Source: Cellulomonas aerilata
Lineage (GTDB): Bacteria; Actinomycetota; Actinomycetes; Actinomycetales; Cellulomonadaceae
Direction of reading: 5' to 3'
DNA length: 64,000 bases
Assembly: GCF_007991755.1 (NCBI RefSeq)
Contig: NZ_BJYY01000018.1
Location: 1 to 64,000, forward strand
Shown: positions 42,497 through 51,529 of the stretch, piece by piece
Position numbering within the stretch: the first letter of the stretch is position 1
Layout of the letters: each line of letters opens with the position of its first letter
Position numbers and translations under genes: made by a program
The notes under the pieces: generated by a model
The model's input: only the letters and a program-made list of their open reading frames with translations
What the model was told of the DNA's origin: nothing
The model's database searches: none

Positions 42497-43999
42497 ATGC
42501 CTGAGGACGCCCTGTCTCCACGCGCTCCGGTCATCGACGTCGGTCGCCGCGCGGACGCACCGGTCGCCGACGACCTGCTCACCCTGGGCCGGCGCATCCG
42601 CCACTTCCGGGTCGCTCGCGGCGTCACGCTGGGCCGGCTCGGGTCGGTCACCGGTACGACGGCGAGCCAGCTCTCCTTGATCGAGAACGGACGCCGTGAG
42701 CCGCGGCTGTCGCTGCTCACCGCGATCGCCGGTGCGCTGGAGGTCTCCGTCGCCGAGCTGCTCTCCGACGAGCCGCCGTCGCGTCGCGCCGCACTGGAGA
42801 TCGCCCTGGAGCAGGCGCAGCGCAGCGGCGCGTACACCGCGCTGGGGCTCCCGGTCGTCCGACCGTCCAGGACGCTGCCGACGGACGCCCTCGCGGCCCT
42901 CGTCGGTCTGCACGACGAGCTCGCGCGGCGGTCGGACGCCGCCATCGCGACGCCAGAGGAGGCGCGACGCGCCAACACGGCGCTGCGCCGGTGGATGCGC
43001 GAGCGGGACAACTACCTGCCGGAGATCGAGGCGGCCGCCCAGGACGTCCTGCGGACCGTCGGGTATGCGTCCGGTGCGCTCACCCACCGCAACGTCGCGC
43101 GGATGGCGGAGCACCTGGGCTTCACGCTCATCCACGTCGACGACCTGCCGCACTCCACCCGGACGGTGACGGACCTGGCGAACGGCCGGATCTACCTACC
43201 GCCCGCCTCCATCCCGGGCGGGCACGGGCTGCGGTCGCTCGCCCTGCAGGCGATCGCGCACCGGGTCCTGGGGCACGAGCGCCCCCGGGACTACGCCGAC
43301 TTCCTGCGCCAGCGGATCGAGATCAACTACTTCGCCGCGGCCTGCCTCCTGCCCCGTGACGTGGCGGTCGCCTTCCTCGCCGACGCCAAGCGGGCGCGCG
43401 ACCTGGCCGTGGAGGACCTGCGCGACACCTTCGGGGTGACCCACGAGACGGCGGCGCAGCGCATGACGAACCTGCTCACGTCCCAGCTCGACGTCCGTCT
43501 GCACTTCCTGCGGGTCGGCGACGACGGAGCCGTCTACAAGGGGTACGAGAACGACGGCATGCCGTTCCCGACGGACGGCACGGGAGCCATCGAGGGCCAG
43601 CTCGTCTGCCGGCAGTGGCCAGCACGGCGGGCCTTCGCCCGCCGTGACCGCACGACGGAGTACCACCAGTACACCGACACGCCGGCCGGCACCTACTGGG
43701 CATCGACCCAGACCGGGACGGCGTCGTCCGGCGGCTTCTCCATCAGCGTCGGCGTGCCCTTCACGTCGGCCCGGTGGTTCCGCGGCCGTGACACGACGAC
43801 CCGCACCCGGTCGACCTGCCCCGACCCGCGGTGCTGCCGTCAGGCGCAACCCGAGCTCGCGCGTCGCTGGGCACCGCACGCCTGGCCGAGCGCGGCGGTG
43901 CACGCGCAGATCCTCGCCCCGCTGCCCAGCGGCACCTTCCCCGGGGTCGAGGAGTCGGAGGTGTACCGGTTCCTCCAGGGGCACGCCGACGCCGGGTGA
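42497..43999 (+). CDS. RamB-like short-chain acyl-CoA-type transcriptional regulator
   Basis: 500 residues. XRE-type helix-turn-helix (LGRRIRHFRVARGVTLGRLGSVTGTTASQLSLIENGRREP, ~30-70). An ImmA/IrrE-like segment follows with ALQAIAHRVLGHERPRDYADFLRQRIEINYFAAACLLPRD, then the DUF2083 sensor domain and a Cys pattern CPDPRCC. This is the architecture of RamB/PrpR regulators, which control acetate, propionate and gluconeogenic genes in actinobacteria. The -10 box abuts the ATG and no ribosome site is present, so the message is probably leaderless. Divergent from pckG. Confidence 0.85.
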   Translation: MPEDALSPRAPVIDVGRRADAPVADDLLTLGRRIRHFRVARGVTLGRLGSVTGTTASQLSLIENGRREPRLSLLTAIAGALEVSVAELLSDEPPSRRAALEIALEQAQRSGAYTALGLPVVRPSRTLPTDALAALVGLHDELARRSDAAIATPEEARRANTALRRWMRERDNYLPEIEAAAQDVLRTVGYASGALTHRNVARMAEHLGFTLIHVDDLPHSTRTVTDLANGRIYLPPASIPGGHGLRSLALQAIAHRVLGHERPRDYADFLRQRIEINYFAAACLLPRDVAVAFLADAKRARDLAVEDLRDTFGVTHETAAQRMTNLLTSQLDVRLHFLRVGDDGAVYKGYENDGMPFPTDGTGAIEGQLVCRQWPARRAFARRDRTTEYHQYTDTPAGTYWASTQTGTASSGGFSISVGVPFTSARWFRGRDTTTRTRSTCPDPRCCRQAQPELARRWAPHAWPSAAVHAQILAPLPSGTFPGVEESEVYRFLQGHADAG

Positions 44000-44028
44000 G
44001 CCCCGCCGGTGGGCGTCCGACCGACGAC

Positions 44029-44063
44029 GGGCGGGGACCAGCGCGTCGCGCCGGTCCCCGCCC
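44029..44063. terminator. Strong bidirectional terminator
   Basis: Stem of 11 bases (GGGCGGGGACC / GGTCCCCGCCC) continued by an inner GCGCG/CGCGC pairing, between the convergent regulator and permease genes. Confidence 0.85.
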
Positions 44064-44080
44064 GCGGGCGCGCGACCGTG

Positions 44081-45640
44081 TCAGAGTGCGTCGACGGTCG
44101 GCTCGGTGGAGTCCGCGCGGGGCAGGGTGACACCCCGGAAGAACGCCGGACGACGCGCGCGCTCGACCAGCATCACCACGACGCCGAGCGCGAGGACCCC
44201 GACGCCGAGCACGAACACCAGCCCCACGCCCCCGATCTCCGAGCCCGACCCGAAGGCGGGGTCCATGGAGTCGACCGACGTCTGGACGAAGAAGACGAGC
44301 AGCAGCAGGCCGCCGACGCCGGGCGCGAGGATCTTCCCGAGGAACGTCCCGGCGCTCCGGAAGGCCTCCTTGCGGAAGTACCAGACGCAGGCCAGGGCGG
44401 TGATGCCGTAGTAGAAGCAGACCATCATGCCGAGCGCGGTGATGGTGTCCCACAGGACGTCCTCGGAGACGACACGCATGACGGCGTAGAACACCGAGGC
44501 GATGACGGCCGCCGCGACCGTGGCGTAGCCCGGGGAACGGTACCGCGGCGTGATGCGGGTGTACTTCGGCGACAGGGCGCCGTAGTGGCCCATCGCCAGC
44601 ATCGTGCGGGCCGGGGAGATGATCGTGGACTGCAGCGACGCCGCCGAGGACGACAGCACCGCGAGGGACATGAGCATCGCGGCCGGGCCCATCACCGGGC
44701 CGGCCAGTCCGGCGAAGACGTTCTCGCCGATGCCCTCGGCGCCCAGGCCCAGCCCGGCCGCACCGGTGCCGGAGAAGGACAGCACGGCCAGCGCGACGGC
44801 GAGGTACAGCGCGACGATGACGAAGATCGTCGTCGTGGCCGCCTTGCCCGGCGTCGTCCGGGTGCCCTTGGTCTCCTCGTTCATGGTGAGGACGACGTCC
44901 CAGCCCCAGTAGACGAACACCGACAGGGAGACACCGGCGGCGAAGGCCGAGAACGAGTCGACCTCCAGGGGGTTGAACCACTCCGGCCGGATCTGCAGGC
45001 CCTCGAACGCGGTACCAGCGGCGACGTGCGCGTAGGCGGCGATCGCGAACCACAGCAGCACGACCACCTGGAACACCACGAGGACGTACTGGACGACCTT
45101 CGTCGCCTCCATCCCGCGGTAGGCGATCCAGCAGGCGACCGCCATGAAGGCGAGGCAGGTGGCGATGTTGACGGGGACGTTGCGCGTGAGGTCGGCGAGC
45201 GAGTCGTTCCCGGTGAGCTGCGCGAGCAGCAGGTAGAGGAAGTCGACGGCGATCCCGGCGAGGTTGGACAGCACCAGGATGGTCGAGGCCAGCAGACCCC
45301 ACCCGCCCATCCACCCGATCCACGGCCCGAACGCGCGCGAGCCCCAGGTGAACGTGGTGCCGGCGTCGGGCATCGCCCGGTTCAGGTGCCGGTAGCCCAG
45401 CGCGACGAGCAGCATGGGCAGGAAGCCGACGAGGAAGATCGCCGGCAGCTGCTCCCCGACGGCGGACGCGGTCGGGCCGAGCGCGCCGGAGAGCGTGTAC
45501 GCCGGGGCGATCGTCGAGACGCCGATGGCGACCGAGCCGACCAGGCCCAGGCTCCCGGCGCTCAGCCCCTTGGAGCTGAGGCCACCGGCCTCGGCCACCT
45601 GCGCGGGCGGCGTCGCGACCGCCCGCTCGACGGCGGTCAC
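44081..45640 (-). CDS. APC-family amino acid/polyamine permease
   Basis: 519 residues, 12 membrane helices. Helix 1 reads SLGLVGSVAIGVSTIAPAYTLSGALG, with the unwound GVSTIAPAY expected for APC substrate binding. VYWGWDVVLTMNEETKG is in helix 6 and SSSAASLQSTIISPARTMLAMG in helix 8. Its place next to putrescine oxidase suggests putrescine, GABA or agmatine as substrate. The GTG start overlaps the stop of a 26-codon upstream frame by 4 bases and has no good ribosome site of its own, so translation probably depends on that leader. Confidence 0.88.
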   Translation of the reverse strand: MTAVERAVATPPAQVAEAGGLSSKGLSAGSLGLVGSVAIGVSTIAPAYTLSGALGPTASAVGEQLPAIFLVGFLPMLLVALGYRHLNRAMPDAGTTFTWGSRAFGPWIGWMGGWGLLASTILVLSNLAGIAVDFLYLLLAQLTGNDSLADLTRNVPVNIATCLAFMAVACWIAYRGMEATKVVQYVLVVFQVVVLLWFAIAAYAHVAAGTAFEGLQIRPEWFNPLEVDSFSAFAAGVSLSVFVYWGWDVVLTMNEETKGTRTTPGKAATTTIFVIVALYLAVALAVLSFSGTGAAGLGLGAEGIGENVFAGLAGPVMGPAAMLMSLAVLSSSAASLQSTIISPARTMLAMGHYGALSPKYTRITPRYRSPGYATVAAAVIASVFYAVMRVVSEDVLWDTITALGMMVCFYYGITALACVWYFRKEAFRSAGTFLGKILAPGVGGLLLLVFFVQTSVDSMDPAFGSGSEIGGVGLVFVLGVGVLALGVVVMLVERARRPAFFRGVTLPRADSTEPTVDAL

Positions 45641-45717
45641 GCGGCGTCCACGGCGCGCGGCTGGGTCGGACAGGCGGCGTGGTGCCGGCCGGCGGAGGGG
45701 TCGATGGCGTGCTTCAT
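45637..45717 (-). CDS. 26-residue leader ORF coupled to the permease
   Basis: ATG 45717 to TGA 45637, peptide MKHAIDPSAGRHHAACPTQP ending RAVDAA. Its stop overlaps the permease GTG as GTGA. A GGCAGG element lies 8 bases before its ATG. The permease GTG lacks a good site, which favours coupling. The peptide has three His and one Cys; whether it acts as a control leader is not known. Confidence 0.5.
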   Translation of the reverse strand: MKHAIDPSAGRHHAACPTQPRAVDAA

Positions 45718-45826
45718 GGTCGTACCTGCCCAATCGTGAGGGTGACGTCGTCGTCGACAGGGCTCGCGGGGCTTCCCGGCGCTGGTCCGGTCCGCGAGGT
45801 CGTGCGGGTCGTGCTCTGCCCCCTGC

Positions 45827-45848
45827 GGCTCGCCCGGTGGGGCGAGCC
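45827..45848 (-). terminator. Hairpin after putrescine oxidase
   Basis: 9-base stem GGCTCGCCC / GGGCGAGCC with a 4-base loop, 33 bases past the oxidase stop and before the permease leader ORF. It may end or attenuate the oxidase transcript. Confidence 0.6.
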
Positions 45849-45880
45849 CGTGCCCGGCGGTGATCGCCGGGGACGAGCGT

Positions 45881-47326
45881 TCAGCCGACCAGCACCTCGC
45901 TGGTCAGGTGGGCGTGGATCTCCTCGGCGACCCGGCGGCCCATCCGCAGGGCGCCGTCGACGTGCTGGTAGCCCTCGGCTGCCAGGTCCGAGCACGCCCA
46001 GCGGATCGGGCCGACCGGCTGGCGCTGGTCGGCCCCGTAGCGGGACAGACCACCCAGGTCGTAGCTCGCGGCGTAGGCACCGCGGGTCCACTCCTCCGAG
46101 CCCCAGTCGGACTCGTGGTACGCCACCGGCGAGAGCGCCTCGTCCCCGAGGTACGCGGCGATGGACCCCAGGATCCGGCGGCGCCGCTCCTCGGCGGGCA
46201 GGGCGAACATCGCATCCGCCTTCTCGTCCGAGACGAAGCCGACCAGGGTGCCGCGGCTGTCCCCGAAGTTGGTGTTGTCGTAGACCTCCTGCACCAACCG
46301 GCCCGCCCCGAAGCAGGTGCCGGACAGTCCCTGCGCACGCCAGAACGGGGTGTCGTAGACGGCGTGGACCTTGATGACGAGGCCGAGCGACAGGTGCTGG
46401 TGGAGCTGGTGCTGGCGGCGGGGCAGCGCCGGCTCGAAGGAGACCCGCGAGTACAGGTTCGGCGGGACCGCCATGACCACCTGGCGGGCCCGGACCGTCA
46501 CGCGGTCGGAGACGACCGTTGCGCCTCCCCCGTGCTCGGCGGACCACCGGATGGTGCGCACCGGGGTGGACAGGTGCACGTCGGCGCCCAGCTCGTCGGC
46601 CATCGCGACCGAGACGGACTGCATGCCGCCGACGACGCGCCGGTCCAGCACGAAGTCCTCGTCCACGAGGTGCGAGAAGGAGCCGGCGGAGGCGGCCATG
46701 AGGATCGCCTGCAGCGCCGAGAAGGCGTGCGCCGGCTTGGTCAGCATGCCGCCGGCGATGAACAGCCCGATGTTCTGGCACGCCTCGGCGTCGTCGGACT
46801 GCTGGCGCAGCCAGTGGGCGAACGAGACCGTGTCGAGCTCGCGGGCTCGGGGGTGGGCCCAGGGCGCCTCGGCGCCGATCTCGGCGGCGAGCCCGTCGAG
46901 CAGGGCGATGAGCCGCTCCATCTCGGTGGCGGTGCGCTCGGCGACCGGGAACCGGTCGCCGGTGTAGCGCGAGCGGACGCCGTCCGGGGACACGTACACG
47001 CAGTCGCCGTCGCGGTACCGGGGGTAGGTCTGCTTGCCCAGCTCCTCGACGAGCGCGAGCAGCTCCGTCTGGTCCGGGGAGACCCACTGCCCGCCGATCT
47101 CGAGCCAGGCGCCGTCGACGACGTCGCTCCAGGTCCGTCCGCCGACGCGGTCGCGTGCCTCAAGCACGGCGACGGAGTAGCCGTCGCGGACCAGGCGGCG
47201 CGCCGCCATGAGCCCCGCGGGGCCGGCGCCGACGATCGCGACGTCACGCTCGACGACCGCGGCGCCCCCGGGAGCGACGGCGTCGCGCTCGATGACCGGG
47301 GTGGTCGTCTGCTGGGGCAAGGTCAT
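45881..47326 (-). CDS. puo: Putrescine oxidase (flavin monoamine oxidase family)
   Basis: 481 residues. FAD-binding motif VAIVGAGPAGLMAARRLV with LEARDRVGGRTWSD right after it. GGQWVSPDQTELLALVEELG and the C-terminal GYQHVDGALRMGRRVAEEIHAHL are as in Rhodococcus/Kocuria-type putrescine oxidases. It converts putrescine to 4-aminobutanal, peroxide and ammonia in the cytosol. The ATG at 47326 starts the protein 47 residues before the dinucleotide motif. A TetR-type operator lies 38 bases upstream. The product is the substrate of the dehydrogenase at 48.2 kb. Confidence 0.88.
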   Translation of the reverse strand: MTLPQQTTTPVIERDAVAPGGAAVVERDVAIVGAGPAGLMAARRLVRDGYSVAVLEARDRVGGRTWSDVVDGAWLEIGGQWVSPDQTELLALVEELGKQTYPRYRDGDCVYVSPDGVRSRYTGDRFPVAERTATEMERLIALLDGLAAEIGAEAPWAHPRARELDTVSFAHWLRQQSDDAEACQNIGLFIAGGMLTKPAHAFSALQAILMAASAGSFSHLVDEDFVLDRRVVGGMQSVSVAMADELGADVHLSTPVRTIRWSAEHGGGATVVSDRVTVRARQVVMAVPPNLYSRVSFEPALPRRQHQLHQHLSLGLVIKVHAVYDTPFWRAQGLSGTCFGAGRLVQEVYDNTNFGDSRGTLVGFVSDEKADAMFALPAEERRRRILGSIAAYLGDEALSPVAYHESDWGSEEWTRGAYAASYDLGGLSRYGADQRQPVGPIRWACSDLAAEGYQHVDGALRMGRRVAEEIHAHLTSEVLVG

Positions 47327-47363
47327 GGTGTGGTCCCGTCGGTGGAGCGGACCAGGGCCCGCA

Positions 47364-47380
47364 AATGAATAGTGATCATT
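47364..47380. promoter_or_regulatory. TetR-type operator, copy 1
   Basis: AATGA-N7-TCATT palindrome within AAATGAATAGTGATCATT, an AT-rich island between puo and tetR. It matches the copy before the aldehyde dehydrogenase gene at 12 of the first 16 positions or better in its conserved parts (AAATGAAT and GATCA). Confidence 0.75.
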
Positions 47381-47471
47381 AAGACGTGTGACGCGGCGCA
47401 CGTCAAGAGGCGTCGCCGGACCGGTCCGGACCGGCGGGCGACCCCCGCCCGGTGCGGCAGGATGGGCGGCC

Positions 47472-48146
47472 ATGAGCAGCGAGCCGACCAGCACGCGGGC
47501 ACGCGGACGTGGTCGCCCGAGCTCTCCGGTGCTCTCGCCGGCCACCATCACCCGTGCGGCCATGGCGCTGATCGAGTCCCGCGGCTATCCCGGTCTGACG
47601 ATGGCGGGCCTCGCCCGGCAGCTGAGGGTCGCGCCCTCGGCCCTGTACAACCACGCGGCGTCCAAGCGCGACGTGCTGCGCTGGGTCCAGGACCGCGTCA
47701 ACCAGGACGTGGACGCCGGCGGCTTCCCGGCCCTGCCCTGGGACGAGGCCCTGGTGCGATGGGCGCGTTCGTACCGGGACATCTACGCGCTGCACGCCCC
47801 TCTGGTCGCGGTGATCGCCGTCACCCCGATCACCGGGGCGCCGCACACGGTGGCGATGTACGAGCAGGTCGCGCGCGGGCTGCGCACGGGCGGGTGGCCC
47901 GAGGACGAGGTGGTCGCGGTGATCACCGCGGTGGAGTCCTTCGTGCTGGGGTCGGCGCTGGACGCGACCGCCCCACCCGACATCTTCGAGGTCGGCGAGC
48001 TGGCTCCCCAGGCCCCGGTGTTCGACGCGGCCACCCGTGCACGGTCCACCGCGGACCCGGCCCGGGACGCGTTCGAGCTGGGTCTCGCGGCGCTCGTCGA
48101 AGGCCTGCGCGCACGGCTGGCCGCCGCGCCGGCACGGGACGCCTGA
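47472..48146 (+). CDS. TetR-family transcriptional regulator
   Basis: 224 residues. N-terminal HTH: SPATITRAAMALIESRGYPGLTMAGLARQLRVAPSALYNHAASKRDVLRWV (~22-72). The C-terminal part matches the TetR_C group typified by TetR itself (PITGAPHTVAMYEQVARGLRTGG). It lies between puo and the aminobutyraldehyde dehydrogenase, and the same palindrome precedes both of those genes, so it is the likely repressor with a polyamine or its aldehyde as inducer. ATG 47472 was chosen as the domain begins shortly after. Confidence 0.85.
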   Translation: MSSEPTSTRARGRGRPSSPVLSPATITRAAMALIESRGYPGLTMAGLARQLRVAPSALYNHAASKRDVLRWVQDRVNQDVDAGGFPALPWDEALVRWARSYRDIYALHAPLVAVIAVTPITGAPHTVAMYEQVARGLRTGGWPEDEVVAVITAVESFVLGSALDATAPPDIFEVGELAPQAPVFDAATRARSTADPARDAFELGLAALVEGLRARLAAAPARDA

Positions 48147-48185
48147 CGGCGCGCGCCGGTACGGGCGCCTGACGACGACCGCGCG

Positions 48186-49628
48186 TCAGTCCTCCCCGAG
48201 CGCGTGCATGACGTGCTTGACCCGGGTGTACTCCTCGACCGAGTACAACGAGAGGTCCTTGCCGTAGCCGGAGTGCTTGAACCCGCCGTGGGGCATCTCC
48301 GCCGTCAGGAGGACGTGCGTGTTGACCCACACGCACCCGAAGTCCAGGTCGCGGGACACCCGCATGGCCGTGCCGTGGTCCGACGTCCACACGCTCGAGG
48401 CGAGCGCGAAGTCCACGTCGTTGGCGAGCCGGACGGCCTCCTCCTCGCCGGCGAAGGGCTGGACCGTCAGCACCGGCCCGAAGGTCTCCTCCTGCACGAT
48501 GCGGTCCTCCTGGCGCACGCCGGTGATGACGGTCGGTGCGAAGAACCAGCCTGCCTCGCCGACCCGCTCGCCGCCGGTCACGACCCTGGCGTGGGCCGGG
48601 AGCGTGGCGACCTTCTCCTGGACGGCCGCGAAGTGGCCGGCGTTGTTGAGCGGCCCGTAGGCGTTCCTCGCGTCGTCCGGGTCCCCGGTGACCGTCTCCT
48701 GCGCCGCGCGCGCGAGCAGCTCCACGAACTCGTCGTGCACGGTGTCCTGCACGAGGACCCGCGTGACGGCAGTGCAGTCCTGCCCGGCGTTGAACGTGCC
48801 GAACTCGACCAGCGCCTTCGCGGTCGCCGGCAGGTCGGCGTCGGCGAACACCACGGCGGGGGCCTTGCCGCCCAGCTCCAGGTGCGTGCGGCGCACCGCG
48901 CGGGCGGCACTGGCCGCGACGGCCTGTCCCGCCCGGAGGGACCCGGTGATGGCCACCATCGCCGGCGTGCGGTGCTCGGTCATGAGCTGCCCGGTGGACG
49001 CGTCACCGAGGACCACGTTGAGGACCCCCGCGGGGAGCACGCCCGCCGCGATCCGGGCGAGCTCCAGCGTGGACTCCGGGGTGGTGTCCGACGGCTTGAG
49101 CACGACCGTGTTGCCGGCCGCCAGCGCGGGGCCGATCTTCCAGATCGCCATCAGCAGCGGGTAGTTCCACGGCGTCACCTGCGCGACGACCCCAAGGGGC
49201 TCCCGGCGCACGTAGGAGGTGTGCCCGGGCAGGTACTCCGCGGCAGCCTTGCCTTCCAGGGTGCGCGCGGCGCCGGCGAAGAACCGGAGGCTGTCCGCGC
49301 CCGCCGAGACCTCCTCCTGGGCGATCTGGGCACGCGGCTGACCCGTGTTGCGGTGCTGCGCCTCGACCAGGGCCTGCTCCCCCGCCTCGACGGCGTCGGC
49401 CAGGCGGAGCAGGAGGCGCTGCCGCTCGCCCGGGGTCGTTCGACGCCACGTCCGGGACGCCGCCGCCGCGGCCGCCATCGCCGCGTCGACGTCGGCCACG
49501 TCGGAGACCGGCGAGAGCGCGACACGCCCGCCCGTGCCGGGATGGACGACGTCGAGCCGTCCGGGGCCGACGGCGTCGACGAACTGACCGTCGACGAAGT
49601 TCTGGAGGACCACGACGTCGTGTGCCAC
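48186..49628 (-). CDS. patD: 4-aminobutyraldehyde dehydrogenase-like ALDH
   Basis: 480 residues. Aldehyde dehydrogenase signature: QVTPWNYPLLMAIWKIGPALAAGNTVVLKPSDTTP, catalytic Glu in HLELGGKAP (~250) and Cys in FNAGQDCTAV (~286). NAGQDCTA and WVNTHVLLTAEMPHGGFKHSGYGKDLS are typical of gamma-aminobutyraldehyde dehydrogenases (PatD/Prr). It would oxidise the putrescine oxidase product to GABA with NAD. GTG start with a weak ribosome site. A TetR-type palindrome lies 46 bases upstream. Confidence 0.85.
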   Translation of the reverse strand: MAHDVVVLQNFVDGQFVDAVGPGRLDVVHPGTGGRVALSPVSDVADVDAAMAAAAAASRTWRRTTPGERQRLLLRLADAVEAGEQALVEAQHRNTGQPRAQIAQEEVSAGADSLRFFAGAARTLEGKAAAEYLPGHTSYVRREPLGVVAQVTPWNYPLLMAIWKIGPALAAGNTVVLKPSDTTPESTLELARIAAGVLPAGVLNVVLGDASTGQLMTEHRTPAMVAITGSLRAGQAVAASAARAVRRTHLELGGKAPAVVFADADLPATAKALVEFGTFNAGQDCTAVTRVLVQDTVHDEFVELLARAAQETVTGDPDDARNAYGPLNNAGHFAAVQEKVATLPAHARVVTGGERVGEAGWFFAPTVITGVRQEDRIVQEETFGPVLTVQPFAGEEEAVRLANDVDFALASSVWTSDHGTAMRVSRDLDFGCVWVNTHVLLTAEMPHGGFKHSGYGKDLSLYSVEEYTRVKHVMHALGED

Positions 49629-49673
49629 GTGTCTGACTCGTCTCTGTGAGCGGCGCCCGGACGGGAGCGCTGA

Positions 49674-49690
49674 AATGAATGACGATCACT
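49674..49690. promoter_or_regulatory. TetR-type operator, copy 2
   Basis: AATGA-N7-TCACT, one base from a full palindrome, in AAATGAATGACGATCACT. Upstream of the aminobutyraldehyde dehydrogenase gene and closely matching the site at 47364-47380. Confidence 0.72.
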
Positions 49691-49736
49691 TTGGCACACG
49701 ACGCGCCCTTCGGGAACCCTTCCTCCCCGGCCCGTC

Positions 49737-51422
49737 CTACTCCGGGCCCGTCCCCCTGCCACCGGCACCCCGGTGCGGTCCCGGCCCGGGAGGCGGGTCG
49801 CCGAGCACGCCGTCCAGCCGTCGGGCGGCGCCCGCCTGCAGGGCGACCCAGGCGTCCACGCGGGTGCGTGGGTCGTCCAGCGAGCGCCCCAGCGCAGCCT
49901 CGATCTCGTCGATCCGGTGACGGACCGTGTTGCGGTGGACGGCCAGCTCCTCGGCGGTCCGGCCGCGCGAGCCGTGGTGACGGAGGAACGAGCGCAGCGT
50001 GGCCTCGAGGTCGGGGCGCCCCTCCAGAGGCGCGAGGAAGGACGCCGAGTAGGCCGCCGCCGCGTCGTCGCCCAGCAGGCCCAGGACGCCGTCGTCCACG
50101 AGGTCGTCCCACCGGACGAAGGGGGTCGTCGCCGTGGTCTGCCCCAGCGCGTACCGCGCGGTCGCCGCGGTGCGAGCGCCCGCGTCGGTCCCGACGGCGG
50201 CGCCGACGCCGACGCGCAGCCCGCGGGCCGCCAGGCGCTGCGCCGCACGCTCGGCGCGAGGGCCGGAGTCTGCCAGGCGGAGGGTCCCCCTCGCGGAGTC
50301 GGCGGCGCCGGGGTCCTGGGGGCCGGCGAGACGCCCCGCGCCACCGAGGCCGCTGAGCCCCACGAGCCCGGTCAGCAGCACCGGACCGTCGGGGCCCGCC
50401 TCGAGCGCGGCGAGCGCGTCGTCGAGCTCCTCCGGGGTGCCCACGACCTCCGCGACGCGGATCCGGGGCGGCAGCGGCTCCGGGACGGGCCGGTCGTCCG
50501 CGGCGCCCACCAGGAGCCCGGCCGTCCGGGGGTCGCCGGTGACGAGCAGCTCCAGCGCGCGGGCGCGCAGGCGCCGCGCGGTCTGCCGGTGGTCCGCGGC
50601 GCGCCGGGCAGTCAGGCCCAGCAGGGCGACCGCCGTCGTCAGGGCGCCGCGGCGGCCGCCGTCCAGGCCGTCGGAGGTCCACACGGCCAGATACGTCTCG
50701 GGGCGCGCATCGAGGCCCACCGGCTGGACGACGCACGTGTGACCGTCCACGTCGAGCGACGCGGAGGCCCGGGACCCGCGGCGGCGCAGGCGCGCCACCT
50801 CCGCGACGAGGTCCACCCCGGCCGGCGGCGGCGTGCCCGCCCAGACGGCACCGGCGCTCCCCGTGCCCTCGGCACCGTCCACGCCGGCGGCGGAGCCGTC
50901 GGCCGGCAGCAGCGCCGCACCCCCCTCGAGCTGCCCGGCGAGCTCGCGCACCACGGCGGCAGGGCCGCGGTCGCGCGCGGCGACCTCGGTGAGCTCGCGC
51001 TGCATGCCGGCGGCCCGGCGTGCGGCCGCCTGCTCGCGCTCCTGCAGCAGCCGCACCGTGAGCCGGCTGACGGCCACGAACGTGGTGCGCCGGGGGATCT
51101 CCAGGAGGTTCAGGCCGTGGTCGCGGCAGGCCCGCTCGAGCGCCGGCGGCACGCGCGGGTGGGTCAGCCCCGTGCCGAGGCCGAGCGCCGCGACGCCCAC
51201 GGCGACCAGCCGGGCGACGTAGGCCACCCACTCGGAGTCCCACGACCAGGTGCCGAGCCCGGTGGTCAGCAGGACCTCGCCGCCCTCGAGGAACGGGCTG
51301 GGGTCGTCGAGCTCACTGGTCGCGACCCACCGCACCGGCCGTGCAGGCGCGGGCACGGCCACCCCGAGCAGACCGAGCGCCGGCAGGGCGAGCACATCCC
51401 GTACCGTCACCATGGCGAGCAC
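49737..51422 (-). CDS. PucR-family transcriptional regulator
   Basis: 561 residues. The N-terminal PucR domain (VRDVLALPALGLLGVAV...ELDDPSPFLEGGEVLLTTGL, ~5-60) is followed by a GGDEF-like regulatory middle and the C-terminal PucR helix-turn-helix (LRSFLRHHGSRGRTAEELAVHRNTVRHRIDEIEAALGRSL, ~480-520). PucR proteins activate purine, GABA or polyamine catabolic genes in response to substrate. It is divergent from gabT, its likely target. The GTG at 51422 is close behind TATGCA, so the message may be leaderless; ATG 51413 is an alternative. Confidence 0.85.
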   Translation of the reverse strand: MLAMVTVRDVLALPALGLLGVAVPAPARPVRWVATSELDDPSPFLEGGEVLLTTGLGTWSWDSEWVAYVARLVAVGVAALGLGTGLTHPRVPPALERACRDHGLNLLEIPRRTTFVAVSRLTVRLLQEREQAAARRAAGMQRELTEVAARDRGPAAVVRELAGQLEGGAALLPADGSAAGVDGAEGTGSAGAVWAGTPPPAGVDLVAEVARLRRRGSRASASLDVDGHTCVVQPVGLDARPETYLAVWTSDGLDGGRRGALTTAVALLGLTARRAADHRQTARRLRARALELLVTGDPRTAGLLVGAADDRPVPEPLPPRIRVAEVVGTPEELDDALAALEAGPDGPVLLTGLVGLSGLGGAGRLAGPQDPGAADSARGTLRLADSGPRAERAAQRLAARGLRVGVGAAVGTDAGARTAATARYALGQTTATTPFVRWDDLVDDGVLGLLGDDAAAAYSASFLAPLEGRPDLEATLRSFLRHHGSRGRTAEELAVHRNTVRHRIDEIEAALGRSLDDPRTRVDAWVALQAGAARRLDGVLGDPPPGPGPHRGAGGRGTGPE

Positions 51423-51529
51423 TCTTGCATAGCGCCGGGCGCGATGATGTGCAGACCTGCCATGTCCCGGCAGCCTGAGCGCTCCCTAGCGTGAGCGCGG
51501 TCCAGCCCACGCCGCCCCCAGGAGTCCCC

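Noticed and set aside
49003-51243. 746-residue minus-strand frame overlapping the ALDH and PucR genes
   Set aside because: It is a shadow spanning two real genes in another frame, with low-complexity Arg/Ala/Gly sequence and no recognisable domain.
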